NCBI GenBank assembly: GCA_905234265.1
Contig: CAJOHJ010000009.1
Location: 62,001-126,000, forward strand
Direction of reading: 5' to 3'
DNA from: an uncultured Prevotella sp.
GTDB taxonomy: Bacteria > Bacteroidota > Bacteroidia > Bacteroidales > Bacteroidaceae
Length of the DNA: 64,000 bases
Each line of letters opens with the position of its first letter. Position 1 is the first letter of the stretch. Shown here piece after piece: positions 8,696 through 16,695 of this stretch. The notes below the pieces were generated by a model that saw only the letters and a list, made by a program, of their open reading frames with translations, had not been told where the DNA came from and ran no database searches. A program made the translations under genes and the position numbers.

Positions 8696-10171
8696 ATGAA
8701 TTACGGACAATTCCTACAGATGCTGCCAGAAGCCTTTCTGGTGCTGTCACTGATACTGGTGTTCATCGGCGACTTCTGCCTGCACCGCAGCGAGCGCAAG
8801 AACTCCGTTCTCAGCAAGCTCACCGCTGCCCTTCTGGTCTGCCAGATAGCCATCACCACCACGGCATCGCCTGCCAACGTCTTCGGCGGCATGTATGTTG
8901 CCACGCAGGCAGCACAAGTGATGAAGGTCATCCTTACCCTCGGCACGCTCATCGTGGTCATCATGGCGCAGACATGGCTGGACGGCAATAGCCAGACGGC
9001 AAGCAGCAAATATGTAAACAGCAAGTACTGCGGCGAGTTCTACCTGCTTGTCCTCAGCACACTGCTTGGCATGTTCATCATGGTCAGCAGCGGCAACTTC
9101 CTGCTGTTCTTCCTCGGCCTTGAGACGGCCTCCGTGCCTATGGCCTGCCTGGTGGCAATGGACAAGTGGAAGAAGATTTCTGCCGAGGCATCGGCAAAGT
9201 ATATCCTCACCGCCACCTTCTCCAGCGGCGTCATGCTCTTCGGCCTGTCGTTCGTCTATGGCAGCACCGGCACGCTCTATTTCGGCGACGTTGCAGAGCG
9301 CATAGCCTACTATGCCGGCTACAAGAGCCAGCTGCCCATGCTCATCATGGGACTGGCATTCTTCTTCAGCGGACTGGGCTTCAAGCTCTCGCTGGTGCCT
9401 TTCCACTTCTGGACTGCCGACACCTATCAGGGCGCCCCTACCCCAGTGACGGGCTATCTGAGCGTAGTCTCCAAGGGTGCAGCAGCCTTTGCCACAATGG
9501 TCATCCTCTGCAAGGCCTTCGGCCCTCTGGTATACTATTGGGAGTACATGCTCTACATAGTCATCGTGCTGAGCATCACCATTGCCAACCTCTTTGCCAT
9601 CCGTCAGACGGAGCTTAAGCGCTTCATGGCCTTCAGCTCCATTTCGCAGGCAGGCTACATCATGCTGGCCGTCGTCGGAGCATCGCAGACGGGCATGGCC
9701 TCGCTGATGTACTATGTGCTGGTGTATGTCGTTGCCAACATGGCCGTCTTCACCGTCATCAGCGCCGTTGAGCATAGCGGTGGCAACACCATGATGTCGT
9801 CCTACAACGGTCTCTACCAGACCAATCCGCGCCTGGCGTTCCTCATGACGCTGGCCCTGTTCTCACTGGCAGGCATACCTCCCTTTGCAGGCATGTTCTC
9901 CAAGTTCTTCGTGTTCATGGCCGCAGCCCAGCAGGGTTCGTTCTGGGCCTACTTCGTGGTGTTCGTAGCCTTGGTAAACACTGTGGTGAGTCTCTACTAC
10001 TATCTGCTCATCGTCAAGGCCATGTACATCCGCCAGACCGACAGTCCGCTGCCAGCATTCAGCACCGACGGTGCCACGCGCCTTGCCCTCACCGTCTGCA
10101 CGGCAGGCATCATTCTCTTCGGCATCTGCTCGTGCATCTACGACTGGCTGTTTGCTGCCTCGACACTGTAA
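8696..10171 (+). CDS. nuoN: NADH-quinone oxidoreductase subunit N
   Basis: NuoN is the third antiporter-like pump subunit of the membrane arm. The 491-residue hydrophobic protein has VPFHFWTADTYQGAPTPVTG and FMAFSSISQAGYIML, typical of NuoN. It is the last gene of the operon: a strong stem-loop with a T run follows 42 bases after its stop. Confidence 0.95.
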   Translation: MNYGQFLQMLPEAFLVLSLILVFIGDFCLHRSERKNSVLSKLTAALLVCQIAITTTASPANVFGGMYVATQAAQVMKVILTLGTLIVVIMAQTWLDGNSQTASSKYVNSKYCGEFYLLVLSTLLGMFIMVSSGNFLLFFLGLETASVPMACLVAMDKWKKISAEASAKYILTATFSSGVMLFGLSFVYGSTGTLYFGDVAERIAYYAGYKSQLPMLIMGLAFFFSGLGFKLSLVPFHFWTADTYQGAPTPVTGYLSVVSKGAAAFATMVILCKAFGPLVYYWEYMLYIVIVLSITIANLFAIRQTELKRFMAFSSISQAGYIMLAVVGASQTGMASLMYYVLVYVVANMAVFTVISAVEHSGGNTMMSSYNGLYQTNPRLAFLMTLALFSLAGIPPFAGMFSKFFVFMAAAQQGSFWAYFVVFVALVNTVVSLYYYLLIVKAMYIRQTDSPLPAFSTDGATRLALTVCTAGIILFGICSCIYDWLFAASTL

Positions 10172-10212
10172 GCACTGTCAAGAATTAGAGAATTAGAGAA
10201 TATAGAAAAGTA

Positions 10213-10250
10213 CAGCCCCCGCTTCATCACGAAGCAGGGGCTGCTTTTTT
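10213..10250 (+). terminator. Rho-independent terminator of the nuo operon
   Basis: The 12-base arms AGCCCCCGCTTC and GAAGCAGGGGCT (one mismatch) enclose a 5-base loop and are followed by GCTTTTTT. It lies directly after nuoN and marks the end of the complex I operon. No promoter or gene is visible on the plus strand for several kilobases beyond it. Confidence 0.88.
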
Positions 10251-10372
10251 AGTATTTACTTTAAAGATTTCTTTTTGGCTCGCCGGTTCTCACGAAAGGG
10301 CTTGCCCACTATTATATATTTTACATTGTCTCCTGCCAATCATTGGCAAGGAGCTTTCTTTCGAGGCAACGA

Positions 10373-10519
10373 TTAGAAGCCATTCAACAGCTCTCTGAAT
10401 TCAGGAGCCTCGGCCTCGTCGGCAGAGCCTGGCTCGCCAACGCCTAATGATGCTGCCAGCATCTGCTGGACTTTTATTTCAACGGTTTCCATTTCTGGAA
10501 TTACATAGTTCTTTTTCAT
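10373..10519 (-). CDS. Small MKK-type peptide 1 (48 aa), function unknown
   Basis: This short frame starts MKKNYVIPEMETVEIKVQQ, continues MLAASLGVG, and ends in an acidic tail. It has no signal peptide and no recognised domain. It matches two other small genes in the window (21456-21620 and 39989-40147) in the pattern MKKxYhxPxhxhhxh followed by a hydrophobic LxAxS segment and an acidic tail. All three lie directly downstream of a large secreted protein gene on the same strand. Here the gap is 178 bases and is near-identical to the gap at the 39989 locus. Conservation between three copies supports a real gene; the role is unknown. Confidence 0.72.
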   Translation of the reverse strand: MKKNYVIPEMETVEIKVQQMLAASLGVGEPGSADEAEAPEFRELLNGF

Positions 10520-10730
10520 AATTACTCTATTTTTTGGCCCACCCAAGCCCTCCCAAAGGGAGGGATGTCTTGTCAGACAATGGGCTGTTGTTGTTTGAAA
10601 TTATTTGTATTATTTCTGACTTCCCCCAGTTCCCCTCCCTTCTCCGACCTGACGGTCTGAGTGTGGCACGCAATGGGGAGGGGTTAGGGGTAGGCCACTA
10701 TTTAACTACTATCTTCTTGCCGTTCACGAT
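10520..10730 (-). repeat. Duplicated secreted-gene 3' end and leader of MKK peptide 1
   Basis: This segment matches 40148-40330 almost base for base, apart from a short insertion in this copy carrying GACCTGACGGTC. It holds the last codons of the secreted protein gene, a palindromic run related to CCTAACCCCTCCCC, an AT-rich stretch and, read on the minus strand, the hairpin CCCTCCC-TTT-GGGAGGG about 30 bases before the peptide ATG. The similarity is much higher than that between the two peptides, which suggests recent copying or functional constraint on the leader. Confidence 0.8.
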
Positions 10731-12995
10731 GTAGAGGCCCTTGCGTGGCTGCTGGATGCGCTGGCCCTGCAGGTTGAAGACAGCCTTGCTTGCGTCAATA
10801 CTATTGACGCTTACAGAACTGATGCCCGTAGCGTCGTCACCGAAGATGAACGAGAGAGTAGGTGCAGGAGTACCTGCCGTGATGTACAGGTAAGCCTTGC
10901 CGCTTTGCAGCGTGCCTGCGTTAGCTTGGTGGAACTGGTCTTCCTTAATGAAGTAGTATTCACTTGTGGCAGCTGTTGTGCCGTCGCCAGCCACGAGCAG
11001 GTTATCAGAAGGGTCATCAGCGGCAGCCGTTGTAACAGGCACGTTCACTGTAGCACACTGAGCATCGGTCTTCACGATTACTGGCGTGCCAGCGTCGACA
11101 ACCGAAACTTCCTGCAGCACCACTGCGGTGCCGGCTCCGTTCAGTTCAGTGGCAATGTAGGCCGTTATGCCGTCGGCACTGCCGAAGTCAAGTCTCTTTG
11201 CGGGAACGCAAGTAGCGTAGTTGCGGCCGGTTTTGGTGGAAACAGCAATAGTTGATGCAGGATATTTAACAGCCAGACTCTTTGGCCATAAGTTACCATT
11301 CTTGTCTGAAATGGTCAGTGAAGAGTTGGTTCCATTATATGTGATTGTGACAACTTTTTCATCAACAGAGAATTCAACATTGCTCTCGTCGTCGTAACCA
11401 AAGTCTGCAGCGGCAGGAGAACCATTGTCGGCCGTATAGGTAACAACCATACCCTTTACAGCAGGAACTTTGAAATTAGTAGTAGCATTCACCTGAGCAC
11501 GGGTTGCTGTCATATTAAATTTGCTACCTGTAATGTACATGGGAACATCAATTGTTGTTCCATTGATGGTTGTCTGCACAACGTAATATCCAGTGTTGCC
11601 CTCTACATGCACATCAGGAGCGCTTTCATTGGATGCAAAGTTCCATGTAACTGTCTTTGAATCAGTCAAATCAGTAGCCAGAGATACAGAGTTGGCAACA
11701 AACACCGGCACAAGACCTGCTGCATCGTCAGCCAAAGTATAGCCGCTACCTGTTGCATAATTTGGACCGCCATTGCTCCAATACTTCAGAGTGTAACCTA
11801 CTGACTCTGCAAAATCATCACTGTAAACAAATGCATAGTTGTTAGGCATTGTTATATTGCCGGTCTTGTCAGCGTACTTTATCATTGTACCGCTCTGATA
11901 AGAAGTCTGTGTACCCTTCTCGTTTGTTCCTACGCTATATGTAATCTTTTTGTAGGCAGCAAAGTTTGCAGTATATGTAGCACCATCACTAACGTCATCG
12001 TATGCGATGTCCAAAGGATTCGTGGTATTCGACCAAGAACCATCAGTGTCTTTCGTCCAGTTCACGAAGTAATAGGCCTCGCTGGCAGGAGTAGCTGTCA
12101 GTGTCGTCGTGCTGCCTTCAGCAACTACAGTAGCAGTAGCATCGGCAGAACCGTAGGTGTCGTTATTGCTGTCCACGGTGATACTCTTTGTGGCAGCATC
12201 GGCAAAGACAGCTGTATATGTAGCATCAGCGGAAACGGTAATGGTGTATGGATTGTCTGTGCTTACATTTGAGCCAGCCAGTTCCCAGTGGTCGAAAGCC
12301 TTGCCAGCACCAGGAGAAGCGGTCAGTGTTGCAGGGAAGCCGCGCAGATATGAACCGCTACCACTTACTGTGCTGCTTCCTTCATTGCTCATGGCTGTAG
12401 AAATGGTGTACGTAGGAGTAGTCTCGTAGGTAACACCCATGTAGACAACATAAGTCTGAACAGTTTCCGTACCGCGATAAACCTTATAAGTTCCTGCTGG
12501 CAGGTTAAATATTTTCATTACCTTGACATCTTTGTACGTCTTGCCGCCCACGGTTTGTGTGCCTTCATAGGAGGTTGCCAAGTAGTTATCCCATGTTTCA
12601 ATCTCTGCTTTTGCTTGGGTTGGTGCATCAGTCTTTTCAAACTGGAGAGTACCAGTAGCATTGTTTGCTAATGACTGTACGATGGTTAATGTTGCGGTCG
12701 CTGTAGTCGTAATCTCTGTGTAAGTAGCTCCTTCATGCTTAAGACCTTTGGTGAATGCGTTACCATAGAATGTACATGTTGTGTTTCCGTAGCTGTATTT
12801 GTCAGTGTTTGCAGCCCAAGTGACACCCGTGCCACCAACCTGGTCAGTGTAAGATGCACTATTTCCAGTTGCAATCTTGTTTTTGTCTTTTCCATCCAGC
12901 AAGAGATAATTAGCATCTGGCCAAGTTACAGCCGCATTAGCCCCTACAACCGTGCATAGCGCGATTGTCAACAAAGTAAAAATTTTTTTTCTCAT
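10698..12995 (-). CDS. Large secreted protein with InlB-like repeats and a type IX-like tail
   Basis: The 765-residue product begins with a signal peptide (MRKKIFTLLTIALCTVVGANA). About residues 190-350 contain two or three divergent beta repeats of the InlB B-repeat type, each with a FDHWELAG or YYFVNWTKD core and a YTAVFA or YTANFA end. About residues 420-520 resemble the middle of the secreted protein at 40293-42095. The last 170 residues form a module shared with that protein and with the protein at 21623-25114, ending GLYIVNGKKIVVK, a Bacteroidetes type IX secretion-like sorting tail. It is probably surface-attached or released. A small peptide gene follows and a candidate RNA leader precedes it. 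Substrate or partner is not evident. Confidence 0.85.
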   Translation of the reverse strand: MRKKIFTLLTIALCTVVGANAAVTWPDANYLLLDGKDKNKIATGNSASYTDQVGGTGVTWAANTDKYSYGNTTCTFYGNAFTKGLKHEGATYTEITTTATATLTIVQSLANNATGTLQFEKTDAPTQAKAEIETWDNYLATSYEGTQTVGGKTYKDVKVMKIFNLPAGTYKVYRGTETVQTYVVYMGVTYETTPTYTISTAMSNEGSSTVSGSGSYLRGFPATLTASPGAGKAFDHWELAGSNVSTDNPYTITVSADATYTAVFADAATKSITVDSNNDTYGSADATATVVAEGSTTTLTATPASEAYYFVNWTKDTDGSWSNTTNPLDIAYDDVSDGATYTANFAAYKKITYSVGTNEKGTQTSYQSGTMIKYADKTGNITMPNNYAFVYSDDFAESVGYTLKYWSNGGPNYATGSGYTLADDAAGLVPVFVANSVSLATDLTDSKTVTWNFASNESAPDVHVEGNTGYYVVQTTINGTTIDVPMYITGSKFNMTATRAQVNATTNFKVPAVKGMVVTYTADNGSPAAADFGYDDESNVEFSVDEKVVTITYNGTNSSLTISDKNGNLWPKSLAVKYPASTIAVSTKTGRNYATCVPAKRLDFGSADGITAYIATELNGAGTAVVLQEVSVVDAGTPVIVKTDAQCATVNVPVTTAAADDPSDNLLVAGDGTTAATSEYYFIKEDQFHQANAGTLQSGKAYLYITAGTPAPTLSFIFGDDATGISSVSVNSIDASKAVFNLQGQRIQQPRKGLYIVNGKKIVVK

Positions 12996-13055
12996 TGTTT
13001 TGAAATTTAGTTAGTAAATATTATAATGTAGTAATTTAAAGTATATACATAAGAA

Positions 13056-13297
13056 AGGCGTGGAACTGATGGCTCCACATCTCTACTCTGCGGTCCTGAG
13101 AAAACCTGAACAAAAAGATATAGATACAACAAGTCCACGCTATACACGTGAACCATTGCGAATCCATCCTGTTTGTTCTTGAAATTTCTCAGGTTTCAGA
13201 GTACAAGACAGAAGCACAACGCTTCATTATTTCCACAATGTCCGGCGTGGCTCTGAGCCTGCGCCAGATGGCTACGGACACGCCTGCCCAATAAGCC
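13056..13297 (-). ncRNA. Candidate structured RNA or long leader with its own promoter
   Basis: The 468-base gap between the secreted protein gene and the outer-membrane gene is not coding. On the minus strand a good promoter (13302-13332) is followed by strongly pairing segments. A closing helix joins 13279-13285 to 13056-13062 (AGGCGTG/CACGCCT). A long helix joins 13197-13203 to 13084-13090 and 13185-13193 to 13095-13103 (16 pairs in two blocks). Local hairpins include TGTCCG/CGGACA, GAAGC/GCTTC and TTCACG/CGTGGA. The RNA would be about 240 bases and end some 60 bases before the downstream ATG at 12995. It may be a free RNA or a regulatory leader. I could not match it to RNase P, tmRNA, SRP or a known riboswitch. 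Confidence 0.5.
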
Positions 13298-13301
13298 GTG
13301 G

Positions 13302-13332
13302 CAAATATAGAAAGAAAAATCTGAACTGACAA
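13302..13332 (-). promoter_or_regulatory. Bacteroidetes-type promoter for the candidate RNA
   Basis: On the minus strand TTG is followed after 20 bases by TATATTTG, a perfect fit to the Bacteroidetes TTG/TAnnTTTG promoter. Transcription would begin near 13296, just ahead of the closing helix of the candidate structured RNA. Confidence 0.7.
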
Positions 13333-13360
13333 GGATTTTCACAGAAATAATTAGCACAAA

Positions 13361-13460
13361 ATATCTCTGTGAGATAAAAAATTATCTCTGCATGTTACGA
13401 AAATATCTCCGTAAGATAATTTTTTATCTTACGGAGATATTCTTCTGTCTCTGCATGTTA
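13361..13460 (+). repeat. Dispersed palindromic element, copy 1
   Basis: This is one of four copies of an AT-rich element built from CTCTGCATGTTACGAAA units and the palindrome ATCTTACGGAGAT. This copy has perfect 15-base inverted arms (13403-13417 and 13426-13440) around AATTTTTT. It ends next to the stop codon of the outer-membrane gene at 13464 and may act as a weak terminator for it. Other copies are at 28191, 42201 and 55119. Confidence 0.85.
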
Positions 13461-13463
13461 TTT

Positions 13464-16400
13464 TTAGAATCGGCCTCCACGACCGCCTCCTCCTCCGCCG
13501 AAGCCGCCGCGACCGCCGCCGCCAAAGCCTCCACGGCCACCGCCTTCACCACGTTCGCCACGGCCCTCGCCGCGGCCGCCACGCATGCTCTCGCGGCCTG
13601 CCTTGCCGCCGAAGACGTTGAGACGGTAGATGGCATGCAGCATTGCATAGCTGGTGATGGCGTTATACTCCGTGTCGGTGCGCTGCATGGCTGAGATGGC
13701 ACGGCTGAAGGTTGACTGCTCGTGCAGAATGTCGTAGAGCTGCAGCGAGAGCGTCAGCGCGTTGCCCTTCAGGAACGACTGCGAGAGCTGTGCGTTCCAT
13801 ATCAGCTCGTTGGTGTTCATGGTGGCGTCGCTGTAGCCGCGGCGTGAGTTCATGTTCAGATTGGTTGACAGCTGCATGTTCCACGGCATCTGCAGCTGCA
13901 CGCTGCCGCCGTAGGAGAAGGTCCACGTGTCGAGGTTGTTGTTGGTCTGCAGCTCGCTGCGTGCATGCTGGTAGTCGAGCGAGCCGTTCAGCTCCACCTC
14001 TATCCAGTCGTTGCGGAAGCTGCCTGCCAGTCGCTCGCCGATGTTGGTGGTGCGTGTGGTCGACTTCTCGGAACTGCTGCTGCGGTTCTGGCTTACGTAG
14101 CCCACGCTGTTGGTGTAGCGCAGCGTGGTGTAGGTGTTGACGTTGAAGTAGCCCGTAGAGTCGATGGCCGTGTTGAACATGAACATTCCCTGTGCATTCC
14201 AGTTGCCGTTGATGTTCTGCGGCTGCGTGATGCGTCCGCCGGTTTCCTGCACGTAGGTGACCATGTTGCTGACGGAGTTCGACGTCGTGGCGAAGCTGAT
14301 GTTTGCCATCACCGAGCGCTGGTGGTTCTGTATGTAGTTGTTGTAGAACAGCCGGAAGTTCTGCGTGAACGACGGCTTCAGGCCTGGGTTACCCTTTGAG
14401 ATGTTCAGCGGGTTGGAGTTGTCCTCGATGTCGAGCAGGTCGGTCATCGACGGCTGGCTGGTGGTGCCGCGGTAGTTGAAGCGCAGCTGCGAGACCTTTG
14501 AAATCTTCCAGCGGAAGTCGGCCGTCGGCGACCAGTTGGAGACGTGGCGCTTGAAGACTGTGTCGGTCTGCATGTAGCGGTAGGAGAGTTCCGACGACTG
14601 CGGGATGACCTGCACGCCGACGTTCAGGTTGTAGCTGTTGCGCACCACGCGGAGCATCAGCTCTGCCGTGTGGATGTAGTTCTTGTACTGCGAGAAGCGG
14701 CTGAGGTTGGAGTCGCGCAGGCTGTCGAGAGGCCATGCCGGCGGTGTGTCGAGCAGCGACAGGTAGTTATCCCAGCCGCGATACTCCTGCGCCACGCCGA
14801 AGAAGTTGCGGCCGGTGCGCGTGAGGTCGTAGGTGCTGCGGTCGCTCTTCGAGTACTTGTACTGGAACTGATATGAGAACTGCAGGTATGTGCGCGGCAT
14901 TATCGGCTCGCTGTAGGTTGCGCGTACGCTATAGTCCCAGTTCTTCGTAGGCGTGGCGGCGTAGCGGTTGGCCTGATAGGTGCTGTCCACGTAGCGGTTC
15001 AGCACTGGGTCGTACTTCAGCTTGAAGTAGTCCACCATGCTGTTCGACATCGAGCGGCTGATGCCTTCGCTGTAGTTGCCCGTGAAGCGCAGGGTGACGT
15101 TGCGCCCCGTGCTGCTGAGGCGTCGGTTAATCTGCAGCGAGGCTCCGACGGACTTGGAGTCGCTGTAGGAGAGGCTGTTGGAGCCGTTGGCATTGCGCAC
15201 AATGCTGTCGGCCTTCAGCTGTGCCAGCTGCGTGGCGTCTAACGGGTTGGTGATGCCGGGGAAGGCGTATGGGTCGCTGTCGAAGGTGACGCTGTTGCCG
15301 TAGGACATGCCGTCGCTGCTGTTGTAGCGGAATGTGGGGCGGAAGTTGATGTTCCACACCGAGTCTGGCATCCACTCGATACGCATCTGACCGTTCCAGC
15401 TGTTGGAGCGTGAGAGATTGCTGTTGAGCGAGTTGCCGAAGGTGGACGCGGTGCTGCTCATGAAGCTTTCCGTAGAGCGGCGCACCATGGCGTCGCCGTC
15501 GCTGTGGTTCCAGCGCACGCTGCCGTCCCACTTCAGCTTGCCCTTCTCCTCGTAGTTGAAGTTGGCACCGGTCATCTTCGTCGCCGTCAGTCCCTGGCGG
15601 CCGCCACCGCCACGGCCTCCGCCGCCACCGGGAAATCCGCGGTCGTTGACGTTGTTGCCGTTGCCCATGAGGAATATCTTGAAGTTGTCCTTCATCCAGC
15701 CGCCGAAGATGCGGCTGCTGTAGCGGTCCTGCGTGCCTATGGCAACGTCGGCATTGACCATGAGACCTTTGTTCATGCCCTTCTTGATGCCGAAGTCGAG
15801 GACGGTCTCTTCCTCGCCGTCGTCGATGCCGCTGACGCGCGAGAGGTCGCTGCGCTGGTCGTAGGCCTTGACGCGCTCAACGATGCTCGTCGGCAGGTTC
15901 TGCATGGCCGTACGCGTGTCGCCGGTCATGAACTCCTTGCCGTCCACCATTATCTTCTTCACCGTCTTGCCGTTGATGGTTATGGTGCCGTCGTCGCTCA
16001 CCTGAGCGCCGGGCAGCTTGCGCACCAGCTCCTCAACCACCGAGCCTTCGGGGGTGCGGTAGGCGGCAGCATTATATATAAAGGTGTCTTCCCTGACCAC
16101 AACCTTGGCGGCCTGGCCGGTGACGGTGGCACCCTTCAGCATGATGGCATCGGGGCTTAGCTTGATGGTGCCGAGAGCAAGGTCCTTGCCGTCAGCAACC
16201 TTGATGTTGTTGGTATATGTCTTGAAGCCTACGCACGTTATCTGGACAATGTAGCTGCCGGCGGCTGGGGCCTTCATGGTGAAGCCGCCCTCAAGATTGG
16301 TAAGCACACCGGCGGCAAGGGTGCTGTCGGGGCGTATGAGGCGCACCGTGGTCTGGGCCACAGGCTCGCCGGAGTCGCTCTCTACCACCTTACCCGTGAT

Positions 16401-16484
16401 CTGGGTCTGCGCAGAGGCGGCAAGAATGAAAATGTTGAGCAAAAGAAAAAGTAACGTGCGTGGGGTGTGGAATGCTTCTGACAT
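13464..16484 (-). CDS. Outer-membrane beta-barrel protein of the TonB-receptor type with Gly/Arg-rich tail
   Basis: The 1006-residue product has a signal peptide, a carboxypeptidase-regulatory-like beta sandwich (about residues 28-110, QITGKVVESDSGEPVAQTTV), a plug-like domain (about 115-220, VVEELVRKLPGAQVSDDG) and a long barrel. This architecture is the Bacteroidetes outer-membrane beta-barrel family related to TonB-dependent receptors. There is no SusD partner beside it, so a starch-utilisation role is not supported. Odd features are an internal PGGGGGRGGGGRQ loop near residue 300 and a tail of about 44 residues, rich in Gly and Arg and ending in Phe, after the last barrel strand. The cargo is unknown. 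Confidence 0.85.
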   Translation of the reverse strand: MSEAFHTPRTLLFLLLNIFILAASAQTQITGKVVESDSGEPVAQTTVRLIRPDSTLAAGVLTNLEGGFTMKAPAAGSYIVQITCVGFKTYTNNIKVADGKDLALGTIKLSPDAIMLKGATVTGQAAKVVVREDTFIYNAAAYRTPEGSVVEELVRKLPGAQVSDDGTITINGKTVKKIMVDGKEFMTGDTRTAMQNLPTSIVERVKAYDQRSDLSRVSGIDDGEEETVLDFGIKKGMNKGLMVNADVAIGTQDRYSSRIFGGWMKDNFKIFLMGNGNNVNDRGFPGGGGGRGGGGRQGLTATKMTGANFNYEEKGKLKWDGSVRWNHSDGDAMVRRSTESFMSSTASTFGNSLNSNLSRSNSWNGQMRIEWMPDSVWNINFRPTFRYNSSDGMSYGNSVTFDSDPYAFPGITNPLDATQLAQLKADSIVRNANGSNSLSYSDSKSVGASLQINRRLSSTGRNVTLRFTGNYSEGISRSMSNSMVDYFKLKYDPVLNRYVDSTYQANRYAATPTKNWDYSVRATYSEPIMPRTYLQFSYQFQYKYSKSDRSTYDLTRTGRNFFGVAQEYRGWDNYLSLLDTPPAWPLDSLRDSNLSRFSQYKNYIHTAELMLRVVRNSYNLNVGVQVIPQSSELSYRYMQTDTVFKRHVSNWSPTADFRWKISKVSQLRFNYRGTTSQPSMTDLLDIEDNSNPLNISKGNPGLKPSFTQNFRLFYNNYIQNHQRSVMANISFATTSNSVSNMVTYVQETGGRITQPQNINGNWNAQGMFMFNTAIDSTGYFNVNTYTTLRYTNSVGYVSQNRSSSSEKSTTRTTNIGERLAGSFRNDWIEVELNGSLDYQHARSELQTNNNLDTWTFSYGGSVQLQMPWNMQLSTNLNMNSRRGYSDATMNTNELIWNAQLSQSFLKGNALTLSLQLYDILHEQSTFSRAISAMQRTDTEYNAITSYAMLHAIYRLNVFGGKAGRESMRGGRGEGRGERGEGGGRGGFGGGGRGGFGGGGGGRGGRF

Positions 16485-16614
16485 GTTTTCGCTATGAATT
16501 AATTTGAATGTTCTGGTTTTTGTGCCGTTTTATAATGAAAAGACGAACAATGCCGCTAAAGGTTTAATAAAAAATGGAAAAAATAATTGTATTGGCAACA
16601 ATTATTTGATTTTT

Positions 16615-16646
16615 TTGCTGTTTTCCTGAAAAAAACATTACTTTTG
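16615..16646 (+). promoter_or_regulatory. Promoter of aroB
   Basis: TTG at 16615-16617 and TACTTTTG at 16639-16646, spaced 21 bases, match the Bacteroidetes promoter form. Transcription would begin about 45 bases before the aroB start. The rest of the 211-base gap between the divergent genes is AT-rich with no other clear signal. Confidence 0.65.
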
Positions 16647-16695
16647 CGCCCTGAAACTAAACTCTGACGAGTCACCGACGACTGACAACACAAGA

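Noticed and set aside
8747..9775. Long minus-strand open frame opposite nuoN
   Set aside because: His/Glu/Gln-rich low-complexity translation typical of the reverse of hydrophobic membrane-protein codons; nuoN is certain.
13056..13297. Candidate RNA as tmRNA, RNase P RNA or SRP RNA
   Set aside because: No tRNA-like ends or tag frame, no GAGGAAAGTCC core of RNase P, and no SRP GGAA tetraloop hairpin were seen. 6S RNA could not be excluded or shown.
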